A stretch of 64,000 nucleotides of DNA from Glandiceps talaboti. Its lineage: Eukaryota; Hemichordata; Enteropneusta; Spengelidae. Where the stretch lies: positions 31,247,676-31,311,675 of the forward strand of contig NC_135550.1 in the NCBI RefSeq assembly GCF_964340395.1, in the 5' to 3' direction. The position numbers were made by a program, and so were the translations under genes. Below, piece after piece: positions 17,737-31,445 of this stretch; position 1 is the first letter of the stretch; each line of letters starts with the position of its first letter. Below the pieces are notes generated by a model. The model was not told the DNA's origin, searched no databases, and worked only from the letters and a program-made list of their open reading frames with translations.

Positions 17737-19769
17737 GTCAGCAACACGACTAGTAAGACCACCTAACTCAGGGGAACTTCATTCATTGCTTAACCCGAAA
17801 GTCCCTATCCCAACTGCGAAGTGTTGTTTTGTTTGCTTTAGTCATGGATCTATTATCTCATAATAGATCCATGAGAGCTGGACCCCCATGTTACTGCAGA
17901 AGGGTAGGGTTAAGCTCCTCACGGTACAGTGATACAATATTTATATAATATCAGGGATGCGTGGGTACCGGGTGGGCGTTTCCCTTCCGCTGTGTGATAT
18001 TTTCTGCCTTTCTGAGGAATATAGATGCGGAATTCTGTATAAGACCAAGGGTATTATTAGCTAAACTCTATGTATTACCTATGGGACATAAACTAGCTAA
18101 ACTAGATAAACACAGCTAAACTACCTGACGTAAATATCGTTTTAAATATTTGTTTATACATAAATATGCTAATTATCCGATCTTTATAAACTATCTGCTA
18201 ATTAGACGGGCCGTCCCTTTTGAGTTATTCATTCCGGTCTGGAAAAATCCAAATAAATAGTTAGTCAATGCCAAGTCGAAAAGATTGCAACTTAGCGAGA
18301 ACTGATATATAATACGAGTGACTCGGACCAACTTGAAGGAATTATCCTGTTCAAATCGAAATAATGGAAGTAGTTTTATTGTGTATTTTTATTTAGTGCT
18401 ATAAAATGACTTTTAAGAAAACCGATCTTTTCAATGCCCCCATTCAATATGTTTTGTACACACTGTATGTCATAAAAACAATGGCGCAACCTTTGGTACC
18501 ATCATGATAACACTTGAAAAAACCATCTGAGGTCACATATAAATTTAATGTGACGAGGTATTCATATTTTGGAGTATTTTGAAGGATAAATTCTGTTTAG
18601 ATCCAGGAAAGGTGTGTGTTCTTCCATTTGCTATCTGATGATAGTCTGCCTTTTCATTTAACTACATAGAGATTTAAAGACAGGGTTCCCTGATGCAATT
18701 ACTACTATTAGAATAAGATGGAAAACAGTCGGAATTGAGTCAAATACTATGAACAATATTACAGCATTATTGATGGACAATTCGAAATGTCATTTAGGAT
18801 TAAAAAAATTGAAATACAGCCAAGTGTTTGGAAAACTGCTAAGTTCTGGTGATGATACACGTTCTCCTTCCTTCCTCGATACGCTGTACAAATTGCGCCC
18901 TCTCAGCTGAGAAAATGCTGTTCTTTGGTGCGAGCTTCACACGTGCACCTTGCTGCAGAATTCTTTTTCAACAGTTTCACATACCATCTTATTTTTAAGA
19001 TACTACAATTCCTGTCTTAGCTCCCTGCGACGCAAAGAATATGTCATTTCACGTTTGAGTTTGGCTGTATCATTAAGTTTTGAAAACCCGATTGAACATT
19101 TTATAATTCAACATTGTCTATAAATTTGGTTGTTTTGTTATTGTGGGGAAAACTTTTCCATACTGACGAGAATAACACACACATATGAATACACATCTCA
19201 GTGGCAACGTATACAATTTAGTTTTATTAAAGGCCAAGTTCGGTTTAGATAAAACTTCAGTTGTCTGGCAAAGCTATTAAAAACATGGTCCACAAGAAAT
19301 GAATGACCCTAAATGCAATCCGTTTGACTCCACTGATGCATGCAACATAAAAGTAATGTGAGAACCTGGGATGAATCCCCAGTAATTCCAGAAAAACTTG
19401 AATGTGCAGTGTTCTTTGAGAATAAAGTAAGCTTTAAAGCTTATTAAGTTCGATGTATGATTTTGCTTTAATGAGAATAAAATTTTCTGTTTTCTAGTTA
19501 CAAAACAATGTCAGCTTTTATTTGTCTCCAAATTATATGCTTCAATAACTTCAACTTGCCATTATATTATAATTATGGCATAGTTAGTGCTACTATTGTC
19601 AGGGCTACTAACAAGCTAAGAGCTTTATCATACCTTGACTCGGACCACTATAGAGGGGTGACGTTGAAATCAGTCACTGATATACTAACAATGGTATTTA
19701 TACATTGGTAAATTCAGAATGCGTATATGGGTATAAACAAATTAGAAGAATTGACAATGCTCATGTTTT
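17737..19769. other. Intergenic, no gene recognised
   Basis: This is the upstream flank of the BEN gene and the downstream flank of NPC2. A 31 bp near-perfect palindrome sits at 17843-17873. A TTTATT at 19223-19228 is a plausible minus-strand AATAAA polyadenylation signal for NPC2. I see no conserved coding sequence. Confidence 0.5.
17843..17873. repeat. Perfect 13 bp hairpin
   Basis: CATGGATCTATTA and its exact complement TAATAGATCCATG are separated by five bases (TCTCA). It lies about 110-175 bp upstream of the two possible BEN-gene start codons. It could be a regulatory palindrome or a remnant of a small inverted-repeat element. Confidence 0.5.
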
Positions 19770-19894
19770 TTAAGAAACAATTTTTACTGGCACTTCAAAA
19801 CAAAATAAGTCTTTCTGTTTTTCATCTTGAAGTTCCCATTCAACGACCAGTTGCAACTGAAAGATAAAAGAATGAATAAATGAGATGTTATGTA

Positions 19895-19928
<34 letters not shown>

Positions 19929-20136
19929 TGAGTGAGTGTGTGTGTGTGTGTCTTTGTGTGGGTGTGTGTGTGTGTATGTATGTATGTATGTATGTGTATG
20001 TGAGTGTGTGTGTTGTGTTTGTGTTGTGTGTGTATGTATGTATGTATGTATGTATGTATGTATGTATGTATGTATGTATGTATGTATGTATGTATGTATG
20101 TATGTATGACAGACAGACATACAGACAGACACACAC

Positions 20137-20175
<39 letters not shown>

Positions 20176-20184
20176 TACATACAT

Positions 20185-20270
<86 letters not shown>

Positions 20271-21486
20271 GATGTATAATAAAACAGTTCTGGCATTCGA
20301 ACATGAAAAATAGTCACAGTTGTTTAGTAGTTTTGTGTATGAATTTGTACATGACAAAACTAATTTCAACAAAATTTTAATATGATGACTCAAGACACCT
20401 ACTGTTTGCCAACATCTCTACAGTGTTTTGCTTCATCATAAACCACGCCCATTGAAGTGCAGGCATGTTTTTCATATCATGATCTCTTCAATACTCTTTA
20501 GGATGAGCTACATTTGTTTCAACTTCCACATTTGTGGGATGCCATTATTTTGCCACGTGATTCCCGTGATGAGTCATGTGACCACCCAGGAATATCAGAC
20601 TAATTGAACGAGTTACTAAGTAATATCAGGGACGTATAAACAGATATTTGTATTTTACCGATGGGTACTCTTCTTTAACTGCTAGTGAAGAATTGTAACG
20701 ATACATGGTGCCTGCTTGTAAGGGACAATTGAAAGATGAACCACATGCTTCAGGGTGTGGCAAAGGAAAAGGCACGGGTACGTCGGCAATGAGACCATGT
20801 ACCACTCCAGTTGCTACTGTGGCATTTTCACCTGTACATGAAGAGATACAGAAATATTTCCTCGTCAAGAAAATAAAACTAGCTTCAAAAAAATAACACA
20901 AATCTGAATTTTTAACCGTTTTTTAAAGACTGGCATAGTTCATCAGATAAAATAGCGCCAATGGTGTTGTAGCACAACTGTACAGGTTTTAATACTGTAA
21001 GTTTCACATTGTACGTGTATGTTTGTCTTTACGTAAAATATACGTATTCCTACCTGCATTGAACACAACAGAAACCGACACATTGGTACCTTTCTTCAAT
21101 GGACATGGCTCTGCAGTACATGGTTCGATGTCAACCGTCTTAATTGCTCCTTTTGCAGGAGGACCAGTAGCTGAAATCAGGTATGTAATGTGATTACGTA
21201 GTTGTACATGCACATAACACAGCAATATGTAAGATCTTCCAACTGTAAATGTGTCTGATGCATGGAAAGTATTTGTAGATGATATATTTTAGAATGTGTT
21301 TTTTGTCAAAGTACAATGGACGATATAGATAGATTGTACAACGTGTTCACTGTCACCTAGTGTCCATTAAAGGATACAAATACCCATTTTTTTTAAAGAG
21401 AACTATATCAAATTTCGTTAATTAATTATATACCCCCCCCCCCACCACCACCACCACCACCACCACCACCACCACCACCGGTACCC

Positions 21487-21549
<63 letters not shown>

Positions 21550-24319
21550 TACATACACACACACACACATACATACATACATACATACATACATACATAC
21601 ATACATACATACATACATACATACATACATACATACATACATACATACATACATACATACATACATACATACATACATACATACACGAACGCACGCACGC
21701 ACGCACGCATATTGGTACATTGGTCTTATGCGGGTGTATTAGAGGGGAATATCTTTGTATGAAAGGTCAGAAATGTACACAAAATGAAATAACTCAAGTA
21801 AGACATCTTTATTTCTAAGACGTCTGAACTTCAGATCACGTGATGATACCGTGACCTTTTAGAAATGTTACGGTAGTGTATTAGGGAGCCTTCAGTAATA
21901 TACAAGAGGGGGAGAGCCAGGGGGAATCACACCCGGGCTGTTACGTTAAATGTGACCCTCCCCCGATTCCGTTGTACTAAAAAGTGGCCATCCCCCAACT
22001 TCCTTTCTCTATTAGAAAAACGAAATTGGTGGAGGGCCACTCTTTTAAAACATGACCTTCCCCCTGTTAAAGAGGTGACAACCCAAATGACAGAAAACGA
22101 ATGACAGGCATTTACAATATGTAAACAGTGGAATGAAACCCCTTTTGTACATTCATTTAGTAGAATGACACCCTCTACACTGTTAAACAAGTGGAATGAT
22201 AGCCTTTACTCTATATTATAATCGGAATGACAGCATCTACTCTACATTATAACACAGTTTGGAATGAAAGCCACTACTCTACATTATATTTGAAATGACA
22301 GCCTTTACTCTACATTATAATTGGAATGACAGCCTCTACTCTACATTATAATTGGAATGACAGCCTCTACTCTATATTATAATTGGAATGACAGCCTCTA
22401 CCCTATACCATAATTGGAACGACAGCCTCTACCCTACATTATAGTTGGAATGACAGCTTCTACTCTACATTATAATTTGAATGACAGTCTCTGTTCTACA
22501 TTATAATTGGAATGACAGCCTCTACTTTACATTATGATTGGAAGGACAGCCTCTACTCTACATTATGATTGGAAGGACAGCCTCTACTCTATATCGTAAT
22601 TGGAATGATAGCCTCTACTCTACATTATAATTGGAATTATAGCCTCTACTCTACATTATAATTGGAATGACAGCATCTACTCTATATTATAATTGGAAGG
22701 ACAGCCTCTACTCTATATTATAATTGGAATAACAGCCTTTACTCTACATTATGATTGGAATGACAGCCTCTACTCTACATTATGATTGGAAGGACAGCCT
22801 CTACTCTATATCATAATTGGAATGATAGCCTCTACTCTACATTATAATTGGAATGACGTCATCTACTCTATATAATAATTGTAATGACCGCCTCTACTCT
22901 ATATTATAATTGGAATGAAATTAAAGCCTCTACTCTATACCATAATTGGAATGACAGCCTCTACTCTATATTATAATTGAAATGACATCCTCTATTCTAT
23001 ATTATAATTGAAATGACAGCCCCTACTCTATATTATAATTGGAATGACATTCATCTTTTACTCTATATTATAATTTGAATGACATCATCTACTCTAATAT
23101 TATAATTGAAATGACAGCCTCTACTCTATATTATAATTGGAATGTCATGTATCTTCTACTCTACATTATAATTAGAATGACATCATCTACTCTATATCAT
23201 AATTGGAATGACAGCCTCTACTCTACATTATATATACAAGTAACTCTTCTCTGATCGTATCCTATCAGTCGTGACTACGCGTGCCTTTACATCTAATCTA
23301 CTAGCACTTCGTCAGACTTGTACCATGGTACTTGCAATACATTTCCGACATACATTGAAAATACTAGCCACTATAGACCAAATCTCAGACATCTATATTA
23401 ATAGAGGCCTAGATTACTACATGTACCAATTTTCTCAGTAGCCTTATTTTACAATAAAGATGGATTAGGGGGCGTTACATGTAACGTTTGATTCAACCCA
23501 TACCACTGTCAAACTCCAGACTGTATCGTTAGATCTCGATAGGTACAATCCTGTCGAGTGTCAACATGATCGAACAGCGATCGTTAATAGATAACCAATT
23601 TCTATTTCTCATAAACTAAATTCAACACAACATTATTTTGATAGGTAATACCCGTAAAGACGAAAACAGCAGAATATAAGGCAGAAAATACAGTAAAACG
23701 GGTCACCCTCCCCGTCAGACTAATCATTTACAGGGACACACTTCAAAATGCACACCACACAACGCAACAATTTGTGAGGTTATTCAAGCAAACTTCTCGG
23801 GCAAATTCTTTCAAAAGATTAATTTGAAAAGACCCATACGAAAGAAAAATTAATGTAACTGCCTACAGAATGTGTTTATGCGAGATAGTAGAGGCAACTA
23901 ATCGCGAGAACTATACATTTATTTTATTGTTACGTCTGCAAACTTACTCAATGTTGTTAGAGATATATATACACGTATAAAACTGAACGGATCAAAAGTC
24001 AATCATTTAGACCGACTGTTGGCATGTATATAAATGTTCATGTTGCACAGCTTACGAAATCAACTCTGGGATGTGCATATTTTGGTCGGGTTTGTCAACA
24101 AGCACACACTTTTGAGAGAACCCCCCCCCCCCCCACCCGAGAAAAAGTGGAGAGAAATGGCCACTTCCTCATTAACAGTACACCATGTCGATATTCATGT
24201 TGTACAGTAACATGGCAAAGTATCATTGGTTACTTACCACAATCTTTAAAAGTCACAGTTTTTGCCGTCACCATGACAACCATGACAAGAAATACAATTC
24301 CTGCCGTGTCCTTACGCAT
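19770..24319 (-). CDS. NPC2: NPC2, lysosomal cholesterol-binding protein (ML domain)
   Basis: Four exons join in phase (24319-24238, 21170-21054, 20831-20659, 19856-19770) to give 152 residues, against 151 in human NPC2. A hydrophobic signal peptide (AGIVFLVMVVMVTA) precedes the mature start near TVTFKDC. The ML-domain pattern is complete: FKDC, IEPCTAEPCPLKKG, VVHGLIADVPVPFPLPHPEAC, NCPLQAG, EEYPS and LQLVVEWELQDEKQKDLFCF. The six cysteines that form the three NPC2 disulfides are present, and N-glycosylation sites are visible (NVS, NSS). NPC2 takes unesterified sterol from the lysosomal lumen and hands it to NPC1. The first intron is long and carries a TG/TATG microsatellite and a 31 bp minisatellite. 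Many invertebrates have expanded NPC2 families, so this may be one of several paralogs. Confidence 0.93.
19895..20271. repeat. Compound TG / TATG / CAGA microsatellite
   Basis: TG repeats pass into TATG repeats and then into ACAG/CAGA repeats, in the third intron of NPC2. The long cysteine-, histidine- and serine-rich open frames across it on both strands are artefacts. Confidence 0.95.
20950..20973 (+). repeat. Short dispersed repeat, first half
   Basis: AATAGCGCCAATGGTGTTGT matches the sequences at 1045 and 42749. Here it lies in an NPC2 intron. Confidence 0.45.
21432..21710. repeat. Compound CCA / CA / CATA microsatellite
   Basis: Poly-C passes into CCA triplets, CA dinucleotides and a long CATA run, ending in CGCA repeats. 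It lies in the first intron of NPC2. Confidence 0.95.
22190..23240. repeat. 31 bp minisatellite, about 33 units
   Basis: Imperfect tandem units of about 31 bp contain GGAATGACAGCCTCTACTCT followed by ACATTATAATT. They fill about 1.05 kb of NPC2 intron 1. Less regular versions of the same words (GTGGAATGA, GACACCCTCTACACT) extend leftwards to about 22080, suggesting an older edge of the array. Confidence 0.9.
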
Positions 24320-25254
24320 GACGATTTGTTTAAATTTCCGTGGAATAAAAAGATTTGCAATCAGAAACACAACTTCCAGGAGACTACTTGCTGTTCGATG
24401 GCGATGAAATGAAGTGATACCATTCACGTTTGGAGGTCAAAGGTTGAAGATAGCATATCGTTTCATAAGTCACATGAGATGCTTCACATAACAACTATTT
24501 GTTGTGTCATGTGATTTGTGTTTGTCAGTGTCTAATATTCCCCAGGTAATATTCATTGTCATCTAACATGAGCAATGAAGAATTTCAATTTCAGGTTCAG
24601 CTTCCTTTAATTTGAATCGTTCAAACGTACTGACACACCTTTTTTTATTCCTTCCTTATTTTTAAATCCAATATATTATGTTAACCAATGTAAATAAGAT
24701 GTTTGCAGTCATGTCATTTTGACAAGCAGCTCTACAACAGAAAGTGACAGTTCTTTGACAACTTGCCATCAAGTCTGCTGAATAAGTAATTTATTATTCT
24801 TTAGTATACACAACACTAAAATACTCCACCCCTTTATTAGTTTGATTTCATATTTTTATTTCAGTATGTCATACTTTGATTTTCTGAATTTCTGTGTTAC
24901 CCAATATACACCACTTACACTGTATCTACATCAGTGGTTTGAAACACTTTGATTTGTAATAAGTTTGCCTGGACTGAGGATTTATACCAGCAACGGATAC
25001 AAACTGTAAAATAATATTGCTATGAACAAGTGCATTCTCAAAACATCAAGATTGGCAGGCAAATTTTATTGTCACAGTCTTATTGCAGGAATTACTATTT
25101 AAAAATAAAGAATGAAAGAAACAATACCATTACTGTGTTATTGAAATGTTGTTGTAGCTCATGTCTTTTAAAAAATGTTATTCCTTACAAAATTTCCATC
25201 TTTTCAATTGATTTCTTATAAAGCCTCAAACAATAATTGTGTGTTTCTGATAAC

Positions 25255-25560
25255 ATGGCCTCAGAAAATAAGGTAAGTAGGTAGGTCAGGATTTTTATTT
25301 AATATTTTTTATCTTTTAACTTTTTATTTTTGAAAAATATTGCTTTGACCCAAAAGCAAATGAAATGTCGGTCAGAATACCACTTCTGTGATACTTTGAA
25401 GAAATATATACAGACATGACTTGGGAAAGAAAACAGACAGGCAAAGAATTTCTTGTCTTTTTGTTTTAAATGTTTAAAAAGATGTTTAGGGTCAGTGGCT
25501 TAAACTATAGGATTGGTCATGTAATCGGAAACACAATTTTTTTATTTTATTTTGCCTAAT
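25255..25560 (+). mobile_element. Degenerate relative of MITE family A
   Basis: The ends resemble the family: GGTAAGTAGGTAGG near the left, and GTTTAGGGTCAG, TAATCGGAAACACAA and TTTTGCCTAATC at the right. The middle differs, so this is either an old copy with internal replacement or a sister subfamily. Confidence 0.4.
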
Positions 25561-26065
25561 CACACCAAGGAGATATATCAACAGTCGGGAAGGTTCCCTC
25601 TCTTGAGTACATCATACAATATACAGGCCAAGACTCTAATCTTATATCTACATATTGTCAGAGTCAATAATAACAATCTAGTACTGTAAACCTGGACATT
25701 TTTGCTAAAGACTTATTTTCATTTTCATTTATTTTGCTAGACAACAAAACTGCAAAAATAAGACGTGACTGAAAATTGTTCATTTTCTTTTGTGTGGTAT
25801 GTAATGTTTTTGGTGAGTGGCAACAGGGCCCAGGTGGAAATCTGTTTCCTGGCTGCCCTGTTCTTAAATACATTTACTGCTGCTGCTGCTGCTGCTGCTA
25901 CAATATATCAGTCTGGTTATTCATAACAATTAGTGTCTGAGAACTAGATGAAGACTGTAAAATAAAATAAAAAATGTCTAGTGGCAAAAATATCAAGTTT
26001 TACAGTATCCATCTTGGTTGTAGTTGTGGTCAAAATCATAGAATGATCTGAAATTACATAAACTA

Positions 26066-26117
26066 AATTAAATTAAATTAAATTAAATTAAATTAAATCA
26101 AATCAAATCAAATCAAA
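26066..26117. repeat. AAATT/AAATC pentanucleotide repeat
   Basis: Tandem TAAAT units change to TCAAA units midway. Confidence 0.85.
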
Positions 26118-26556
26118 GTCAATAACCTGATTGGCATTCTCTAATCATTAACAAAATGTCAAAGATTTAAAAATGACAAATATTTAAAACATATTTGCAC
26201 ATATGGAGTACATGTCTTTCTGTTGAAGTTTAATATGTTATCTCCAAGTGCACTTGACAGTCTATAATGATATGAACAAATCACATGTTAAAGATGACTG
26301 TTTTAGTGAAGTGTTCATTTCATTGTCTGGATGCAAATGTGGTATTGAATCATCTCCGCAAGATTCAATGACGGATAGCACAAGACTAGGTATGTACATG
26401 GTATTCTGGAGTAAGTCCAGGAGACATAACAGCATAGTTGTGATGACATACATGTTCACACAGAGTTGTTACTAGCAAATTGAGCCCAGTATGTGTTTCC
26501 AATGTTTTTATAAGTTATTAGTGAATGTTAAACTCTATTCATAGCACCTAAGTTTG

Positions 26557-29243
26557 CTAGCTGCATTCCTCAATATGTGACCTCTTTGCAGGTGGTTCAC
26601 CATCTTCTAACTCTGTTATAAAATAAAGAAAACAAATTATCAGAAACCATGAAAGTAGGGGCAAGCAATTATAATGAGCTAACATTCCAGTGCAGAGAAA
26701 TTGTGGTTTATCATACATAACTAAATTAACAAAATCAAATTTTGTGGGTTTAAAAACACTTTGCAAGTCATTCGTACTTTCCAGACTGAATAGGGAAAGC
26801 TATTGGTGAATATTACAAATACATTCAGCATATTGCAAAATTGTTCAAAAAAATACGACATGTCTTTGCTGCTAGATTACTATCAACATTTAAGGTGTAA
26901 ATGTTTGCAGTAACAATCTGGAATATATGTATTCAGGCTAATATTATATCACCTGATTCTGTACTGAAAACTCACCTTTCCTCTGTTCATGTCCAAATAG
27001 AACCTCCTTTGGTACTTGAAATGTGACACACATCATCTCCTTATTTGGTGCAACATCCCTGACATTATGGATTTGTACATCTGTAAGACAACTTCCAAGT
27101 ATTTCCTCTGCCTTCTCTTGCACATCTCTAGCTGGTTCCTCAGACTTTGAAAAGCAATGACAATGCACTGTGGGTATTGTTATATTACCTTTGACCTCAT
27201 CTGAGAGGTCAGTATACAGTCCCTTGAATGAATCCAGGAATTCAAGTGCCAAGGCGGGTAAATTCATGATGACATGGACTGAGTTACCCTCAACTAATGT
27301 ATCTGGCTTTAATTTCTCTTTCAAAGTCTCTTCTTTCAAAACTTTTTTGATGAAGTCTCTCCCATCAAGGTTATAGCATTTGACCCTATCCTGAACTTTG
27401 TTGACCTTAGCATTTTTTACTAACCATTTGTACGACTCTGGGTTCAAATCATTTGCCAGTACTTTACAGCCTTTCTTTGCAGCAGGAATAGCAAAAGGAC
27501 CCACCCCAGCAAAAACATCGTACACCACATCCCCTTCCTTCAGTTCTCCCACTATTCTATCATGTTCTGTAGACAGTCTAGGATTCCAGTACACTTTAGA
27601 GAAATCAAACTCAAATGTGCAACGATTCTCCTTCATTGTTACCACCATACTCTTCTCTTCTCCAGCCATCATCTCCATCTGAAAGAAGCGGAATTCATTG
27701 TCGATAGTGTTCACTTTGTTGACAACCATCTTGATTCCTGGGTTCTTATCCAAGATTACTTGTCCTGTTAAAAGAGACAGTCAACAAAGCCAAGTAATTA
27801 CACATGAATGGAAGGATGGATTATTGAAAGGTTAAGTTGTAGTGATATATATCATACTCATTATATGTGTGATCAGCTTATTAGTGGTCAACAGAAAATA
27901 GTTAAATGATATGTAGTACCTTGGTTTACCTGCAAAAAATAGTTTTTATTTCTTTTCTCTTTCTTCCAAACATACTGTATATTACTTCTCTGTCTAGTTA
28001 TAGGTTCAACCACATCAACTAATTCGTATATTTTCAATTGTTATGCAAATTTCGATTTCACTATCACCTGTTCTGGGAAGAGCACTGATTAGCCTACAGA
28101 CTTGTTGTCATGATTGAGACTGTGTCAGATTTGTCATGATTGTGAGTGTCAGATGTCATGATTGTCAGTGTCAGATTTGAAAGCTAATGTGTATCTAGGC
28201 TAGTTGACAAATGACATAACCCAGGATCCAGGATCCAGGATCCAGTCTGCAAAAAGACTCTATATATTATATAGCTTCATTTTTGAAGAATTTATAAAGG
28301 CTGTAGATGTATGCAATGGCTCAAATGATATTTACCTTCCCTGGTGCCAAATTCAAGCCAACTGCTCACAGACAGACATGAGTGCAGGCAATTGTTTGGA
28401 TTACATTCACTGCAAATATGATCAATCATATGATCAAACACTAGCAAACTACATGCTCATGCTCAAAATCCATTTCAATATATGTTGGAGAGAAAAATCG
28501 TAGAAAACGACCACACGTGTAGTTACTAAACTGGTATTCTACCTACCAATAACTTGTTTGTACGCCATTTGTTCTGGTCTTAGATTCATATGTGCTATAT
28601 GTCCCATTCTGCTAAAACTACTTATTACTTCTATATCTGGCGGTAGAACAGCACGTAAAATCTCATCAGCCGCCCAGTCTTTGTAATTCACTTCTAAGTC
28701 AAAGTCATACAGTTTTTCTTCGATTCCATTCTCGCTCAAATACCTTCGACCATCTTCCCCAAGTGAATCAATGTCTTGCACCTTCTCAGGATCGAGCAAA
28801 ATCAACTTAGAAGTTTGCGTATCATCGTTCGGTACATCTCTGATATTTTTTATACGGCAACGTTTACGTTTCAACACGTAATCCGGTAAACCCGCTTTCG
28901 ACTTCATCAACTTTGACAGTGTCCGTTTGTCGACTTTCAGTGCAGGTACTTTCACTATCCGCTTGAAAGCCTCTCTGTCAAGGGTTTTCATCCCGCTAAC
29001 GGTATAGGTAGGTGGACTGAACATCTTGTCGATCTTCTGCAGTTGTACTGAGATACTAAATTGACAATAGCGTCTCCTGTTTTGGTGGAAAGAATCGTTG
29101 AAACTTGAATGATGAGAGCTGATGCAACGTGCAGTAAACAGTACACTCTCTTCCGGTTTCGTGCAATAAGTGAATAAATCGTATGATCTAGATACAAAAC
29201 ATCTAATTTGGCAGAGCCACAGCCGACTCCCAATAATTCTCAT
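26557..29243 (-). CDS. TRMT5: TRMT5, tRNA (guanine-N1-)-methyltransferase
   Basis: Three exons join in phase 1 (29243-28547, 27764-26976, 26612-26557) into 513 residues; human TRMT5 is about 509. The enzyme transfers a methyl group from SAM to N1 of G37 beside the anticodon, in nucleus and mitochondria, which prevents +1 frameshifting. The family signature is clear: MGHIAHMNLRPEQ, VILDKNPGIKMVVNK, VYWNPRLSTEHDRI, the SAM-binding DVFAGVGPFAIPAAKKG (about 315-330), ANDLNPES and the catalytic-loop MNLPALALEF (about 399-408). The start at 29243 gives an Arg-rich, acid-free beginning (MRIIGSRLWLCQIRCFVSRS) suited to mitochondrial import. A downstream Met (MFSPPTYTV) could start a shorter nuclear/cytosolic form. 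The third exon is only 56 bases and adds a short C-terminal tail. Confidence 0.95.
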
Positions 29244-29856
29244 GCCAGACAGAGTTCAGTTTAGATGCTCTTGTACATGTCTCCAAGGAAGTGAAAGGGA
29301 GAATGAAAATAACATAAATGTATGCCTGCACGTGTGCCCTTGCCGTAATGTGTTTGTAACGTAAAAGGGTAACACGAATGATGTCGTAAATGCAGTGTGT
29401 CGTAAAGTGTACGCACGCTACATACGTACTTTACTTACTTTTTAATAGTATGCAGCTAAACTATGCCAAACCTTTACAGGTAGTGCATCCTCTGACCATA
29501 TCTTTTGCATTTTCCGATGTTCAAGGATATTTCATTGAATAGTTGTTTTATTTCGGGAGACAATTATTTCATGATAACAATTATATTTCATTTCAATACG
29601 TACCGTTTACTCTAGGAAAAACGTACGAAGCCCTACGTAAAACAATGCCGCAATACCACACGTCACTATATCACCAAAAAAGACAGAAATTGAAGCACAC
29701 ACAAAACACTAAATTAATTTTTTTCTCAGAAACCAAGTCTGACTCGAGTAGATAAATCTACACGGCCAGCTAGCCGGATCCCAGAAACAATGGCTATGAC
29801 TTAGTATTTCTTCTACTGTTCACTTACTCTTTGGTGTAAGTTATATCATGTACTTA
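29244..29856. other. TRMT5 upstream region
   Basis: No coding sequence is recognised. It presumably includes the TRMT5 promoter. It ends at the TTA target duplication of the inverted-repeat element. Confidence 0.45.
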
Positions 29857-30890
29857 GGGACCGGACAGAATTTACGGCAGGGGGGGGGGGCCTGGGGAGA
29901 AATTATCTCTGACTTGTTTTTTTTCCTGGCCCCCCCATCCACTGTGACCAAAATTTCACAGCCCCCCCTTTCAAAAGTATAAAAATTTCATGGCCCCCCC
30001 CCCCCAAAAAAAAGAAAAGAAAAGAAAAAAGTGCACAATATCCTGCCCCCTACAATAACTAAAAAGAGTACAATTTTTTTTTGTTACTGTAGCACAACTG
30101 TAATATTTCTTTTGGTACTACTATTATGTTACTATTTCAGCCCAAACAACTTAGTAGTTGTAGAGGAATTTTTTTAGAAAACAAAACAAAATAAAACATT
30201 TTGACCATACATGTAATCATACACATGTGGTATAATCTTGTGTATTTCCCAACTAGACACCATAAGTAGTCATCACTTAATACCAAGGCATTTGATGTGG
30301 TGGTTTTAACTGTCATTCACTGATACATACACAGAAACACAGACACAGAGTTAAACACACATTCACATGCGTGATTTGTGAAAAACTGTAGTGGGGACAT
30401 TTGTGGGGAGTATCTAAGAACATCACATCACCTACATAGTGTATTCAAATATCTATTTATACTCATAACACAATAACTATCTAATGTCAGACATTTGTGA
30501 TGTCATGAAGTGCTAGCAAACTAAGGATTTTATGCAGCTTTCACTTTCCTACACCAAATGCATTACCAATACACCTGTAAATGTAAGACATTTGTGACTT
30601 CATGTCACTGATGAAAAAACACTTAACACCACGCAGACATCTAAATGCTTTACAATATTTAGTACAGATAGATGCATTTGATGATGCTGAGGAGGGAAAT
30701 AGTTTAATTTCACTGGTTTTAGATAGAAAGAAAGACACGTCTTGCCTCATATCTTCAGACTCTAGTGAGTCTGAGAGTGAAACTCAAGAATAGTGTCAAG
30801 GAAAGAAATAAAACACCTATCTAAATTAATCTGGCCAGACGTTTTTGTATTTACATTTTTCACCAAAAGGTCACTTTTTAAACACATAAA

Positions 30891-30941
30891 TTACAGGTCC
30901 TATGCTAGTATATTACCATATATATATATTAGGACCTGTAA
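30891..30941. repeat. Perfect 12 bp hairpin
   Basis: TTACAGGTCCTA and its exact complement TAGGACCTGTAA flank a TA-rich loop. It lies inside the PIF/Harbinger-like relic. Confidence 0.55.
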
Positions 30942-30990
30942 TGTATCCTTGATGGTAATTACACACTGAACCTGTTTCCACAGTGCTAAA

Positions 30991-31112
30991 ATGTATGTAT
31001 GTATGTATGTATGTATGTATGTATGTATGTATGTATGTATGTATGTATGTATGTATGTATGTATGTATACATATGTGTGTGTGTATGTATACATATGTGT
31101 GTGTGTGTGTGT
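30991..31112. repeat. TATG microsatellite
   Basis: TATG repeats are followed by TG-rich variants, inside the inverted-repeat element. Confidence 0.93.
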
Positions 31113-31445
31113 GAACAACTTGGAGTATATAAGAGTAATTAAGGGTGTATCAAATTAATCTTGAGTAGTGTTTTTATGCTTCACTAAATACAAACGTACA
31201 CACTTCCATTTTAATACATAAATGAAAGTGTAGACATTCAATATTAAAGGCGATATCAAGTGCTATCTCATGCAATGCTAAATTTTCTAACATATTAATT
31301 TTTTTCAATGACAAAATATTTCGCGGCCCCCCCCCTTTCAAACCATGAGAATTTTCATGGCCCCCCCTTCAAGCCTCCCATTTTTTTCATGGCCCCCCCA
31401 ATTTCTCCCCAGGCCCCCCCTCTGCCGTAAATTCTGTCCGGTCCC

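Larger units (their letters stand above)
24320..26556. other. Intergenic between NPC2 and TRMT5
   Basis: There is no readable gene. The interval contains a degenerate MITE-like stretch (25255-25560), an AAATTA/AAATCA microsatellite (26066-26117), a short GCT run near 25881, and a copy of the second half of the dispersed repeat near 25384-25421. Confidence 0.5.
29857..31445. mobile_element. TIR DNA transposon relic, PIF/Harbinger-like
   Basis: The element starts GGGACCGGACAGAATTTACG and ends with the exact complement. The inverted repeat runs about 47 bp, through a G-run to CCTGGGGAGAAATT. It is flanked on both sides by TTA (29854-29856 and 31446-31448), a 3 bp duplication typical of PIF/Harbinger (TWA). 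The interior of about 1.5 kb has no recognisable transposase. The longest suggestive frame is a 63-residue acidic-ended stretch (30602-30793, ending SSDSSESESETQE). It is best read as a non-autonomous derivative or internally decayed copy. The poly-C/poly-G tracts just inside each end are degraded copies of a GGGGGGGCCATGAAA-like subterminal motif. Confidence 0.75.

Noticed and set aside
19770-20393. Long Cys/Ser- and Thr/His-rich open frames on both strands
   Set aside because: They are translations of TG, TATG and CAGA microsatellites; only the short NPC2 last exon at 19770-19856 is real coding sequence here.
30602-30793. 63-residue plus-strand frame as a transposase gene
   Set aside because: It is short, has no DDE or DNA-binding motif and no splice support. 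It is left as interior of the inverted-repeat element.
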